DNA of 64,000 nucleotides from positions 186,001 to 250,000 of the forward strand of contig JANVFP010000004.1 in the NCBI GenBank assembly GCA_027919835.1, written 5' to 3'. Positions 23,467-35,999 of the stretch are shown here, piece by piece. Position 1 is the first letter of the stretch. Each line of letters begins with the position of its first letter. A model generated the notes under the pieces. That model did not search any database. It was given only the letters and a program-made list of their open reading frames with translations, and was not told the DNA's origin. The DNA is from Lentinula raphanica. Its lineage: Eukaryota > Basidiomycota > Agaricomycetes > Agaricales > Omphalotaceae. The position numbers were made by a program, and so were the translations under genes.

Positions 23467-23854
23467 CGGAGGAGTAGAACAGAAACCTCACAGGCAGAGA
23501 AAGGCGCGATAGGCGGTGACTCTGAGCGACGGCGGAATACGACGAGGACAAAAAGGATAGTGGTAGTATTGGATAAAGAATGAACGGCATACACGAGGAT
23601 AGATCTACGCTAGTCTCCCCTAGGCAGACTTTTGTAAGCAAAGCTTACTGAATTAGAGATCTACGCGATGTATGTACGTGTTTATCTATACTGCACTTGT
23701 CCGAAACAACATGTCACTTGCAACAAGAATATCATAGGAATAACTTGCACTTGATAACACTCTAGCTTGAGTTTTCCCTTATTGAATTCCAGAGCACTGT
23801 TGCCTACTGTTGCTGGTCTTTAGCTTAGATTATTATATGATATGTAGAATATGT
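23467..23854. other. G2 3' flank, no gene
   Basis: AT-rich sequence follows the G2 stop codon. No coding exon was recognised. Confidence 0.5.
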
Positions 23855-24237
23855 AAGTTTGCATATGGGGCATACTTCAATGGGCCGTTCGATTCGCAAG
23901 TCAAATCACCTTTTGGTATTTGCCATTGAACCTCCTGTGTTTTTTGCGCTCTTTGGTTTTTGTCAGACGAAAAGAAGACAAATGGGATTAGGACACCAAA
24001 GGACACCATTAATCCCATCTGATCCACCAGCTCTCGACCCCCAAACATACTAGGACCGCCCTTGTACTGAATATCTCACTATCAAGGCTGTACATTGAGC
24101 AGGTGGTACTCATTCCGGACCATGTCATTCTGTTTGGGCTTAGGGCTGCTTAGGGTGAGGGATTTCCAAGATTGGATGTATAACGAGGTTCACGGTGCGA
24201 CGTGGAAGATGATTTGAGTATCAATCTATTATTAATC
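23855..24237 (+). promoter_or_regulatory. Distal half of the G3 upstream region, displaced
   Basis: It matches the distal upstream blocks of G2 (from about 20800) and G4 (from about 52900), including GGGCCGTTCGATTCGCAAGT and GAATATCTCACTATCAAGG. The match stops at TTAATC (24232-24237) and resumes at 41797, on the far side of the 17.6-kb element. It is therefore the original G3 upstream DNA, now about 21 kb from the G3 start. Confidence 0.8.
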
Positions 24238-24400
24238 TATGAAGACAGAATTCGGACAAAATGTTTACTTCAGAACAAGCATTCATAATTACTCTTTCTC
24301 AGTGAGGAATACTTGACTTTCAATTTGTTGACTCATTTTTTACTTTGACCAATGTATTTTTGAAATCCTTGATCTGATTCTTGACATTGATGGAAATGCT

Positions 24401-24625
24401 ATTGTCATTTGGGTCTTGGACATGTTGCAATTGGGCACAATCATGTTGTTATTTGGGACCCACTTTTGCATTTGGGCCAGACCATGTTGTTATTTGGGAA
24501 TACCTTGTAGCATTTGGACCAGATCACATTATTATTTGGGAATAACTTGTAGCATTTGGGCCAGATACTATTGGTATTTGAGAATACCTTGATTCATTTG
24601 GGCTAGATTATATTGTCATCTGAAA
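24401..24625. repeat. Left subterminal repeats of the 17.6-kb transposon
   Basis: There are about five units of ~42 bp, each made of two ~21-bp halves that begin ATTTGGG (for example ATTTGGGCCAGA and ATTTGGGAATACC). The inverted counterpart (CCCAAAT units of 21 bp) lies at the right end. Paired subterminal repeats of this kind usually bind the transposase. Confidence 0.75.
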
Positions 24626-24886
24626 ATTGCTAAGGGATTCAAGCATTTTCAGTAAATATTGAATAAGTTTTCATAATTATGTAGTATTATTATCAGATCT
24701 TGTATCAACTATATAAACTGAATCCTTCAAAATTTGACTTTCTGTCTTTCCCTTCCCTTCCTTCGGGATCTTTCCTCAACTTATAGCTGTCAGCATCTAC
24801 TTGTTCTATTACTGAATATTCCACATCCTGATTTTTGTAAGTTTTATTATATGAGTTATGAAACTATACTAATATAATCCAAGACC

Positions 24887-27800
24887 ATGGATTACAATCA
24901 GTTAATGCAGCAGTCACTGCAATCATTTTTTTCCAACAATCCTCAGCTTCTGGCTCAGTTTTTGCAACAAAGCCAGCAGTTACCCAGCTCTGGTTCCTTG
25001 AATCCTGCAGCCTCTAGTTCAATTCCTACTCCATCTCAGCCTCTACCTACTTCTCATTCTTCTTCTATCCCTCAGCCTCCTTTTGTTGAGGCTTCATCTC
25101 AATCTGCATCCTTGCCCCCCTCTCAGGTTCCACCTTTATCTGGGCCACCACCTGCCTCACACTTCCTATCTCCCTCTCAACCCCTACCTCCAACTCAGGT
25201 TGCATCCTCATTTCAAGTGCCATCTTTGCCTGTATCTCAGCCTGCAGTTCAGCCTTTATCTCAGCTGCCAACTTTATCAAATTCTTTGGTTTCCTCATCA
25301 TTGCCTACAATGACTACCCAAACTTCCCAAACTTCCCAAATTGCAAGACCAATTTCTACTTACCTATCACCACTTGATATGCTTGCTTCAGTGGGTGCAG
25401 GTAGTTCCAGTGCAGGCAGTTCCAGTGGAGGTCATCCACATCCTTTGTTGGAGCCTGTGTCATCACCATTCCAAAGCCTTTCCATGATCCAAAGGGCAAA
25501 TCAAGATAGAAGAGGCCATGCAGCTCAATCTCTGTCTACTGGAGCTGGAAATAGCAAGCAGAAGAAAAAGAAGAGAGGTCCAGGAAAGAAACCACCTAGA
25601 TTGAGTTCAAGCTGGAGTGATCTCAGCATTGAGGATGCTTTGATGACTGCTGATGATGGAGCAGAAATTATCAACTTGATTGTCCACGTCTATCCACCAA
25701 AGCTTTGTGCAGATGAATGCAATGTAAGTGCATTCTATTTTATATAATCAGAACCTCATTAATTTTGATATTTTCATTATAGATGCTCAATCTTCCACTG
25801 GAGCTTTACCATTACTTACAAAATGGTGATGCTTTTCAAACCTTGCTTGAATCACTTGGGCTGGTTTATAGGTTTGATAAGCTGCCACTTGATACAAAGG
25901 TGGTAGATTTGCTGGAAGTTTTGCATTCTTCTATGTGTCAACATGGCTGGGTGTTTCCAGAGGCTTCATCTGAATCCTCCTCATTTTTCAAGAGACATGA
26001 AAGGCTGGCTATTCAACTTCTGAGGTTTACTGGCAAAGGAAATATCAACAACAATGCTAAAACTCCTAGACTTGGCCCAGGAAAAATCCACTCAGAGAAT
26101 ATGACCTTGGCCCAGCTTGTTTCAAACACATCAGACTATGGCATTGCCAAGTATGCTGTAACAAGTGACAAGAGATTTTTTCTACACACTGGTAAGTCTT
26201 CATTTGAATCACCAAGTTACTTTTTTAATAAAATCAATCTAGTCATCAGATCTTCCAATGTTTCATTGAATATCAACTTATATGAGAAGGGACTTGGAAC
26301 TGAAAACACCACAAGACTTCATCATTGTCTGTCCAAAAGAATATATGGGATATTCAGGTCTGATACAGATGCTCTTGTTGATGAGGGCTACAAGGCCTTG
26401 AATGAGGAGGAGATGGAAATGGGATGTCAAGATCATGTTGCTGAAACAAGTATTAGGGTATGGTTAAATTTTTCAATAATAGCAATTATAAAGCTTACTA
26501 ATAATTTTTAACTTTGATTTAGGAAGCACCAGTTGTAGCACAGCACTTAGTACCTTTGGTGTTTCCTTCCATGGGTTCTCCATCAAGTTGTAAGTTATTA
26601 AGTTATTATTCAAGATTTTCAACTTTGATTCTCATTTATTCTTGTACATTCAGCAAACAACAACACAAATTCATTGATTGATGTAGCAAATTCAGAAGCT
26701 GAATCCCAAGCTGTAAGTTATGAATTGATACTAAGTTTTATATACTCAACAACTTATTAGGCAATTGATGTGCTTTGGGAACTCAACTATGACAATTCTG
26801 CACAAATCTCCAGGGATCTATATTTCAGCAATAGGTCAAGAATATTCCATGTTGTGGACCAATGCTATAGAAGAGTGCTTGGCTTTGAAAGTACTGGTAT
26901 CATGGTCAAAGGACAAGATACACAACACTTGCTTCAAGAATTCTGCCAAATGGTTCAGCATGCTCTAGAAAATGAGGACTTTACAGGCATTCTTTCTGAA
27001 AACAGACATTTCAAACTGTAAGATTGCCCAACTTTGTCAAAATTATTTATCTGCTAACTATTTTAATTTTTCTAGTATAAATATTGATCAGAATGGCATT
27101 GAAACCTATGTTACATCTGGGCCAGGTCTTGAAAAAGAGGTTATGAATCTCTTTTATCAAACCTATGTGAAGAATTCAGATTTTCTGGTCACTCTTATTG
27201 ATGACTATACTACCTTGGCAACCATCCCAGTCTCCTCCTCTTCTGATATCCCCCAAGCCAAACTGGACCAACTGGCATTCTTTGGAGCAGCAGTTGGAAT
27301 ATCCCTTGTCCATGGCACTTATCCAGCAAATATCAATCCACTCCTATTGATCTATCTTCTCAACTCATGCAAACTCAACTCTATATCAAAGCTACTTGTA
27401 CTGGAACTCTTTCCAGAACTTTATACTACTCTTACTCGCTGGCTGGCACTGGATCCCTCTGATGACACTGGTCTTTCTTCCTTTCAATCTCATTTTGCTA
27501 CTTTTCACAACAGTGTGGTATGCAATTTTTGAATTTTTATGTTATTTTTTGATTAATTTTAAAAACATTTCAGGTTTCAACTTTGCGTGGTCGTTCCAAA
27601 AAGCTACATCATTCCCTAGCATGGAAGATGCTTTATGCTGCTGTTGTTGGTCCAACAACAACTGATCATCCATACTTCAAGTCCTTCATCAAAGGACTCC
27701 TTTTGCCTTGTAAAGTCATCAACCTTGATTTATCTGAGGTTAGTTGTTATTCTTTTTTAAAAAATATACTAATTAAAATTATTACCCAATATTTTTATAG

Positions 27801-28481
27801 CTTACTCAGAATTTCAATGGTGGTTCTACAGAGTTTGTGGTATCACTCTTGGAAACTCATATAACTGGAGATTATGGCAAACTCAGACTGGAGTATGTTG
27901 ACAGAACAGAGTGGTCCACAAAACAAACTCTTGAGGAAGCCTATGCCTCAGTTTGTTCAGAATGGTCTGCTGGAGGTTTTGAAGCAATATTCCAAGAGTT
28001 TTTGGAAGGGAAAGAATTGCCTTGTCCAGCTCTGATGCAGGATCTGCAAGGGAGATTTGACTCTGTAGTAGCTCTTGAAGCTGCATCAGACAAGGCTTTT
28101 AGAATGAGAATGTTTTGTTGGGCTGTCAGTGGTGCACCTCAAATTTTTCTTGATGGTCAAGAACTTGAAGTAAGTTAAATTATTTCTAATTTTTTTACTA
28201 CCTTATTTATTATTTTATAGATCTGCCTTGTTGATGATGATGACAACAGGTATTTCAGAATGAGAGATGGCTTTGATGATGAAAGATCAAGGCTGTTGGC
28301 TCATGGTACCATTTGCTTCAAAACCTGTATTCGCAGCATGCAAATCCCTGCCTCTTATTTATTGAAGCTGTTGCAAGCCTCTTATGATGGTATTTCAGAG
28401 CCAAAGAATGTCAAGGATGCAGTATTTCACTGGTTGCTATATGAAATCTTAAATGGGATTGGTAGCTACAATATTATATAA
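24887..28481 (+). CDS. HECT-type E3 ubiquitin ligase, transposon-borne
   Basis: Nine exons join without frame conflict to about 1043 residues: 24887-25723, 25783-26457, 26523-26589, 26654-26712, 26761-27017, 27076-27517, 27574-27738, 27801-28169 and 28221-28481. A TATA-like CTATATAAA lies near 24709. The first ~240 residues are low-complexity Q/S/P-rich, then a KQKKKKRGPGKK basic patch. The C-terminal ~270 residues fit a HECT domain: an N-lobe-like block (AFFGAAVGISLVHG), then the C-lobe ending AHGTICFKTCIRSMQIP. The Cys of TICF sits where the HECT catalytic Cys is expected. It would transfer ubiquitin to unknown targets. The gene lies tail to tail, 89 bp from the dioxygenase gene. The frame is open throughout, suggesting recent selection. 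The N-lobe match is weaker than the C-lobe match. Confidence 0.72.
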
Positions 28482-28570
28482 ATTTACATATTTTTCATAT
28501 TTTCCAAAAACTTTTAATATATTTACAAAATACTTCTTGTAAAGCAAAACAAACAGTTTATGAAGCTATA

Positions 28571-30806
28571 CTAAGCACCATATTCAGGAAACACATCCTT
28601 TTTTTCCCAAGTTTCTGTATCACAAATAACATTCATATCAAGCTGCTTGGCTAATTTGATTGTGGAAACTCCCAACTCTGATGTTTGAATCATGGAGGCT
28701 TGGTTGAACCAAACCATAGATCCTCTACCCTCTGCCTCATGCCAAGCATTATCTTCTTCATGTGAACTGCAGGGACAAAAATAAAGTGGCCTGGAGTTCT
28801 CATGAGTTGGCTGTTCACCAGTGGGTGTGGTAACAATGGGAAGATCTGAAAACTATTCAGAATACAATGAGTTTTTGAAATACAATAAGACTTACTGGCA
28901 AGATCAACATTGAAATGTAGAAAAAGAGAAGAGGGATATATAATGAAAATACCAGGTGGAAGTTCAACAGCAAATCCTGCCTCCCAAAGTACTAACCAAC
29001 ACTTTTCCTTGTGATTGAAATGCCCTATAACTTGGTGAGTTAGTTATTAAGAAAATTCATGATAATCAGTTACCATAGACATAAATCATACAAACACCAA
29101 AAGCCACATTTTTCCAGTCTACATGTGGCTTACAAAAGACACGCTTGACCCCTTTTCTGACAGAGTTCAGACAAAAATTGAAGAATAGGCCAAATTTGGC
29201 ATGAATGCCATATTCTCTGGCCATATAGTCAATTGATTCCTGATATCTTTCAGCAATAACAGGGAATTGGGTTTGCAATATTTTGCATCCATAAGTTCTG
29301 GATTAAAAAAGTAAAGCTACCTCTTTGAAATAATTCAGAACTATTAATTGAATACTCACGTCAGTCTATGAAGAGTTGTTCCAGGTGCAAAGAATTTTTC
29401 AATAGCCTCAGAATTATCTCTTTGAAATACAGTTTCCTTTGATATCTGATCAAGATGATAAAAACTCCAAAGTTCAAGAAAGGTTTTTATTAAATTTTAT
29501 TACTTACTTCTTTATTATTTCTGTCATGACCAGCAATGGAAAACCAGTGATCTCCACGAGAGTGTGTAAGCATATCCCCTTCAGTAAAGGGCTTCTTGAT
29601 TGCCCTGACAAAGTCAATGGCAGTTGAATTGGCTTTTGGTAGCAGGTCCAAAATCATATCTGAAGTAAGTTGAGACTGAAAAAAAAACATATAGTTTGAA
29701 GAATCTATGATTGCAGTTGCTCTATGACTGATATTGATAGGTTTAGCAAATGAACTTTTGGACTGACTTGACAGGCTTACGGAGTATAGGGAATCAGATC
29801 AATTCCTTCAAACATCTCTCTTGCTAGATCAGAGCCTGGCTTGCTAATGGCTTCCATGATCTGATTGCGTATATCAACAGAAGCCTTCAATCCCATCCAA
29901 GCTGGGCGGGAAATACGCCCATCCTTGAAGATTTTGAAATTTTGACCTGATAGCATTATCTGTGCTGTCTCAGAGTATTTGTGGTAAAGAGACCACTGGC
30001 GCTGTTGGCGCTTTCGCTCCTGTTGTCTCAGTTTGCCTTTCAAGGCTTCAGGCAAGGAAGGACGAAATTCCAAGGTATGGGGATTGAATAATGCACGAGC
30101 AGCTCTAAGTAAATATAAGCAAATAGTTTGGTTGATCAAGTGGCAATGCTTACACCAGCTGTTCAAAACCCACTTGAGGAATTTTTGGCAACAAAGGTTG
30201 CGATGATGCTTTTGCTTTGCTTGATCGCTTTGATTTATGCTTTCTGTGTGTGGGTTTGGTTGCAGAAGTAGCACTCAGTGGGATGAGATTAGGTTGGCCT
30301 GACTGGGATCAGGAAGTTTGTGAGATATTCCTTTGCCTTTGACTAGAAAAGGAAGAAGTCCCTCCAATAGAAGAAGAAGGCCCTGCAGTAGTGAAAGATA
30401 ACGCAGGGAGAATGGCAGTGGAATGGAGTGTGGCTTCTTCTGACTCGCTAGATGATTCCTCAGTAATGGAGGATGAAGCCAGAGGGGTAGCTTGTTTGTC
30501 AGCATCAACTTGATTGAGGCGTATACTAAAGTCGTAAGCTTCCAACTGCTCCAGATCCACCTCAACCTCTGAGTTTGTAGCAGGTGTGGCTGGAGCTTGT
30601 TCCAAGAGTTCATCAAGCTGCTGAAGTTCAGGGTCAATATTCTGCAGGTCTTCCAACTTTGAGAAGTTGCGCAGAATTCCCAGGGACTCCAGTTGCAGCC
30701 ACCTTGGTTGCCAGAAGTCCACCCCATGCACAGCACTTGGCTTTGCATTTTCAACCTGTGGAAACCTGTCAAAGCCATCAATGGGATAACTCAGCCCAGC
30801 CTGCAT
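28571..30806 (-). pseudogene. TET/JBP-like 2OG-Fe(II) dioxygenase gene, possibly broken
   Basis: Minus-strand exons: 30806-30154, 30104-29781, 29675-29508, 29436-29360, then further exons to the stop at 28571. The N-terminal third is acidic and Ser-rich, followed by a Lys/Ser-rich stretch. The C-terminal part follows a double-stranded beta-helix dioxygenase: CKPHVDWKN (HxD, two iron ligands, near 29120), WLVLWEAGFAVELPPG (near 28990), SSLFLHFN (distal His ligand, near 28930) and GRGSMVWFNQASM (Arg for 2-oxoglutarate, near 28710). Order and spacing resemble fungal TET/JBP proteins, which oxidise 5-methylcytosine. Two defects: an in-frame TGA at 30309-30311, and a one-base phase conflict between exons 2 and 3. 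Either real breaks or missed introns could explain them. Confidence 0.6.
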
Positions 30807-33800
30807 TGAATCTTATACCTAGTCTTGAGAACCTGAAACGCGGTTCTCATAGAGCGGCGCAAGGTAACCATTGTACAATATAAAGGTGTTAGCTAGCTAG
30901 AGTGAGACCTGGATAAGATGAGGGGAAGGAAAAGAGGTGGGGGCCGCAATTCGAAAGATAAGGACTTGCAAAGTGCCTTATGGTAGAACATGAGGAGAAC
31001 ATGAGGCAAATCCATACTACTGGGTCTTTGTTTCCTCATCTGGATTATGTTGATTTCTGATCTCAAGGTTTATAAGTGTAGAGGGTGTAGATGTATATGA
31101 TGAACTCTTGAAGGAACTCCAGAGTGAGGGTAAGCCAAGACAAGTGCATTGGAGTGATTGGAGAATTTTGTTGAAGCAGGCTCTGATGAAATGTAGTAAA
31201 GGGGCAAATGCTTCCATGGTTCTTCTCATCTTGAATGGAAGGTGTGAGCTCAGAAGAGACAGAGGTGGCAAGAAGAAGAGTAGATTGATGTGTATAATAA
31301 CACAAGGTGATACACCAAAAGAAAGAAAGACAGAAAGGTCAAATGATGTGAGATGATAAGCTAATGAAATAATCAATATAGAATGCTGTTAATGGGATGT
31401 TTATACAATGTTGGATGAAGCAATTGGGAGGGATGACAACAGATAGCAGCCTTCAATATGAGATCATCCAGTCAAAGTCCTTGGTCTGGACATCGAGATT
31501 GGAGAGGTAATTGCCCTTTGAGATTTGGATTTGTAGAGACAATGAATGTGAAAGGATGTGAGAAGTGATATAATCTAAGGCTGCTCTGGCAGCTTCACTG
31601 AGTTCCAGAGATGGGTCGGAGCTGAGCCCATCCAACTTAAGGATAATGAAGACCTCCATGCTGCTGAATTCCAGATAAGATGCATAAGATAGTAAGACGC
31701 AATGAATACACAAGCAGAGATGCACCCACCTTGAGGATTTTGTCTTCCTGGCTACAGTCCAAAAAGCTCTGTCAGGGACCGTAACGACGACGGGCGTTAA
31801 ACTTCTGAGCTCAGTAGCTTACATAATATTTCAATACCTAATTTGTAGGTAGGATATAAAAGGTAAGTAATATAATTGAATGTTGGCTGTCAGTCGAGTC
31901 AATGGGAGTAAGGAGAAACTCGAGTTGACTCGACGAGAGCCGGGACTTCGAGTCCTTAGTGAACAGCAATTAAGATGACTGGAATCAACGTGGGAAGCAT
32001 CAATCCAGTCAGGGAAGTAAAGGATGGAGACAAGCAGGGAAACACTGCCCTATGAAGTCCATTGCTCGTGGTAAGGAAGATGAAAGGAGTGCGCAAGCAG
32101 AAGGAAACAATCTCCCAGAATAGGAAGGAAACTGCAAAAAGGTCAGTAAGTATGGCGGTTTACCTATACTGGGTAAGGGATATCCAGGCAACGAGAGCAG
32201 GGACCTTGAGGGAAGTTATCCTTCGAGGCATCCTCATTTGTGAGAGGCAAGGATTCTCGGTTCCACAATCTTTGGGACCATGTTGTAGTTGAGGAGGTTT
32301 GAATAGAGCACAAACGATAAGAGGGACGATAGAGAACTGGGTCCGAAAGAATTGGAGCGGCGGCGAGTCATTCGTGGAGACGATGACTCGCCGGAAGTGG
32401 TTAGCTTCGAAGAAAGTGTAAAAAACTCATAAACTGGTGGGACCGCCGCGTTTGGTGTCTTCTAGAGTGTGTCAATGAGTGTCGAGACCCCGACGTCCGC
32501 ATACGGAACTTGACTGGTTGAACTGAATCGAGAGATCAAATGAAGTCGCTCTTTCGGCAAGCGATAGGAATAAAGGAAACCACCAAAAGGCGGAATGGTT
32601 ACTTCAGAACAACTAGGCCTTATTCATCTGCTGACGCGTTAGCGGAACCGCGGTGCGAATTGAGGATGAGGGATGGAGGGAGTCCAGTCTTCTAGAAAGT
32701 CAGGGATGGGTGGAAGGAAAAGAGACCGAGGGTTTGGAAGGAAGGGCGAGCCGTGTTAGTGGAGGAAGACCCGGGATGTTGGAAGGAAAGAAAGGGACTG
32801 AAGTTTCTGGAATGACAAGATGGGCGGCCAAGGAGGGAAGTTTCAATGAAGTTGAAGGGAAAGGACCCGAGGCATCAGCAGACTACGTCTACTGGCACCT
32901 CCTAACAGCTTAGTTAGTACTGGTAATCCGTTCTGTTGAACGAATTACGCACTCGAGGTATCGTGGATGGCAGACCATTTCCTCGCGGTCTCCTTCCCTT
33001 AAGCGTTCCCTAGATTGCTATCCATCCCTAGATCCTGGTGGCTATTCCTGTCGCCGTCGTGGAGGTCGAAGAGCAAAGGAAGGTGTTGAAAGCAGAAATA
33101 TGAAGGCGGAGATCGTGGAGGTTGAGAGATGAGAGGCGAAAATGCTTTTAGCGCCGAATTAACGCCAGTTCGGCGATGGTTCGGCCATCGGCTGCGACGC
33201 TGAAAACCCGTTAGGAATCCAAGAAAAATGAGGAGAAGAGTGAGGAGGGTGAGAGAGGGGTGAGAGAGATGAGGGAGAGACAGGAGGGAGAGGGAGGGCC
33301 AAGAGAGAAAAGGAGATGAGCGAGAGGGAGGATGGAGGATTTGGTAGCCTTTGCTGTGGTTCATCCTCGTCGCTGTCGCCAGTCTTTGTCGCTGCTGTCG
33401 TCTCATCATTTCGTCAGCGTGGACGCGTCGTTGTCATTATGCCTGTTGATGAGGTGAGTTACGGTGGAAAGGTGGTGAGACTTGCCGTTGTCACTTGGTT
33501 GCGGTCTTTGCCTTTGCCTTGGGAGGGTGAGGAGGAGGGGGAGAGAGAAGGCAGGGAAGAAGGGGAAGAAAGGGGGGAGAGAGAAACAATTTGAGGTATC
33601 AGGATGTTGTTGAGGGTCTCAGCAACATCCTGAAACCTCAGATCACCTCGTCTCGCCGATCCGGTTGTTGTCTTGCGGTCCTCGTAGCCCTTGGTATGTC
33701 ACGCATATTCGTCGTTTCACCGTTTTGTTTCGCCGCTTCTGAGGGGGTGTCCTTCATTGGAAAATCAGACCGTCGTCAGTAAGCCGTGCAGGCTCGACGT

Positions 33801-34823
33801 CAAAGGCATCAATGCCGTCTTCTAATCCGCTCATCTGTAATGTCAAATTTGAAGCCGGAATCAACCGCTGCGAGGAAGACGTTGGCTCTTTCGTAATGAA
33901 ATACAATGCATGTGAGGCAATGCCGGTGACTATCAAGTGGGTGAGCGCCAGCACAAGATGAGGGTCTTCTTGAGAGTAGCGAATCGAGTGACGAAAAAGG
34001 CGGAATGAAGAGGATCATTGTGGCAAGTTGAGCGTAGGGTCCGCGTCTGCGTCTCTGTTTTTTCTGAATTTCAGGAGAGCAGAGGATGAAGAAGGGGTGG
34101 GTGGAATGAAGGAGTTCACAGCTGCTTGAATGACAAAGAAGCGGGCGAGACAGATGGTGGTCACAAGAGCTGAGTATTTGGTGAACAGCATCCCCTCGAG
34201 GAGGAGGAGAACGAATGGCTCCAGGACCTTGGCGTCCGGAACCTGACGGCGAGCTTGTGCGTCAAGAACCCAGATGAGGATTTGTAACCTAGACCTGCAT
34301 GTGGTTATATGAGTTCAGCTCCACAAGAAAACTTCCAGATACACGACGCGACGTACCACCAGCAGATCAACTGGGCTGGAGATAGCATGCTTGATGAACC
34401 GAGTCGGCGCTTCCTTGTCCCCTCCTCGTCTGGTGGTCTCCGCCGTTGTTTAGTGATCTTCTTGGTCCCGAGTTAGTGCTCCTCTCCTGGTTATGGTAAT
34501 CGCCGTCCTCACCTCATGGGCATGGCCTTGTACGCCAGCTGAGGCTGTAACTTTTATGCATAACAAGTGGGCAACTGCCTGAGGCCTGTTTTGCATTACC
34601 AAGGGGCAGTTGCCTACCCCTCAATAAGCCTCACTACATCTCACTATAGCAGTGGATGTAATGCATAACAACTTGGGCAACATGTTATGCATAACATATA
34701 GGCAAAAATATTTTTCAATATTTTTGAAAAAAAGAATTAATTGTATCTTTTGAAATATCCATTTTTGGAAAAAACTGACACCCCCTATAGGGGGTCTTTT
34801 TTTAAGGTCTATCAATATATCCT

Positions 34824-34913
34824 CAACCCTAACCCCTAACCCAACCCCTAACCATCCTAACCCCTAACCAAACCCCTAACCCTAACCTAACCCAACCCTA
34901 ACCCCCTAACCCT
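34824..34913. repeat. Interstitial telomere-like (CCCTAA)n tract, degenerate
   Basis: About 15 units alternate CCCTAA, CCCCTAA and CCAACCCTAA forms over 90 bp. The standard fungal telomere repeat is TTAGGG. Here it is embedded in a short inverted-repeat element with unrelated DNA on both sides. Confidence 0.75.
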
Positions 34914-34929
34914 TATTGGCCTATGTTTG

Positions 34930-35002
34930 GCACTGAATCAGACCCCTCCCTAATGTTGGGGTTAGCATAGCTAACCCCAACGGGAGGAGCCTGATTCAGT
35001 GC
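34930..35002. repeat. Near-perfect hairpin beside the telomere-like tract
   Basis: GCACTGAATCAG pairs with CTGATTCAGTGC, and GTTGGGGTTAGC pairs with GCTAACCCCAAC around a 4-base ATAG loop. One side has a 4-base TAAT bulge. The centre contains GGGGTTAG, itself telomere-like. Confidence 0.75.
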
Positions 35003-35127
35003 TTAATCCCAGTTTAAATGTTCATTTATTGGCTGAGTGGGCAACTGCCCCTTAGTAATGCAAAACAGGGCTCAGGCAGTTGCCCACTCATTATGCATAA
35101 AACCTACAGCTACAGGTGTGTACGCCT

Positions 35128-35240
35128 CTACGTCGATGCTCGTCGTCTTTGCCTTCCTCGTTGTCTTTGCCTTCCTCGTTGTCTTTGCCTTCCTCGTCAT
35201 CTTTGCCTTCCTCGTCATCTTCATCCTCATCCTCCTCTGA
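35128..35240. repeat. 18-bp tandem repeat, acidic on the minus strand
   Basis: TTTGCCTTCCTCGTYRTC units are repeated about five times. Read on the minus strand this gives repeats of GKDDEE, a possible coding exon remnant, but no complete gene could be assembled. Confidence 0.6.
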
Positions 35241-35999
35241 ATCCTCATTTTCTTCGGCGTTGTTAAGGTTGCTTCCCAGGGCTTCTTGAAGAGGTAGAGG
35301 GAGAGAGTTGAAGCCTTAGGGATAAAGAAGAGAGACGAAGTGGGAATAAGCACGGGATCAAAGGTCCTCGTGATCAGTGGGATCACGGAAAACGCGCCCG
35401 CGTGAAAACACGTGAAAGTTACGTTGATTGTTGATTTCGTTCAACCATCATCTCCGCGGTTCGTGAACCGCGTTGGCGCGTCGGCGTTGAGCAAGCGTTG
35501 GCAAGGCAAAACACGGATATAGAAGGTCAGCGGCACCATGGATGGACTAGATCCGCTGCCTAAGCCGTCTTTTTTTCTGTAGGAAAACTCCTGAGCATCG
35601 CCAACAGCACCATGCACGAAGACCGCCGCAGGACCTGGCCTGACTGGTCTCCGGCCGCCCCCTCCTCTTGCACATCACCTGCAAAGCATACTGGGAGCGG
35701 CACCGTGGATGGACAAAATCCGCATTTTAACCCGCTTTGGCTAGAGGTGGTGATGGTGAGGAATGAAGGGGGGGAGGAAAGGTGAGTGATCCCGCGCTTG
35801 TCTTATAAGCATTCACGCCCATACACCAGCAAACAGATCTCTGAAATCTGTGCCTGGAAGGGCAATAACCACCGCGTCTTTAAGCTCATCCAAAGTAAGC
35901 CCTCAACCCTCTGCTCCTCCTGACTGCTTTCTGACCACACTGCTGCTACTTCGCCGCCAATCCATCTCCGCACCCATCTCCACCACCATCTCCGCACCC

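Larger units (their letters stand above)
34543..35113. mobile_element. Small inverted-repeat element holding telomere-like repeats
   Basis: Terminal inverted repeats of ~60 bp start TTTTATGCATAA at 34552 and end TTATGCATAAAA at 35102. GTGGGCAACTGCCTGAG and GTTTTGCATTAC are shared by both ends. Inside are the CCCTAA-type tract (34824-34913) and a long hairpin (34930-35002). No clear target duplication is visible, and there is no coding frame. Confidence 0.65.

Noticed and set aside
26190..26247. Extra intron in the HECT gene (GTAAGT...CATCAG)
   Set aside because: Removing it would create an immediate frameshift and stop; the frame is open when it is kept.
33754..34300. Membrane-protein gene on the minus strand
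   Set aside because: Hydrophobic patches are present, but frames are short, interrupted and cannot be joined by convincing splice sites.
34824..34913. True chromosome end
   Set aside because: Only 90 bp, degenerate, and continuous unrelated sequence with genes lies on both sides.
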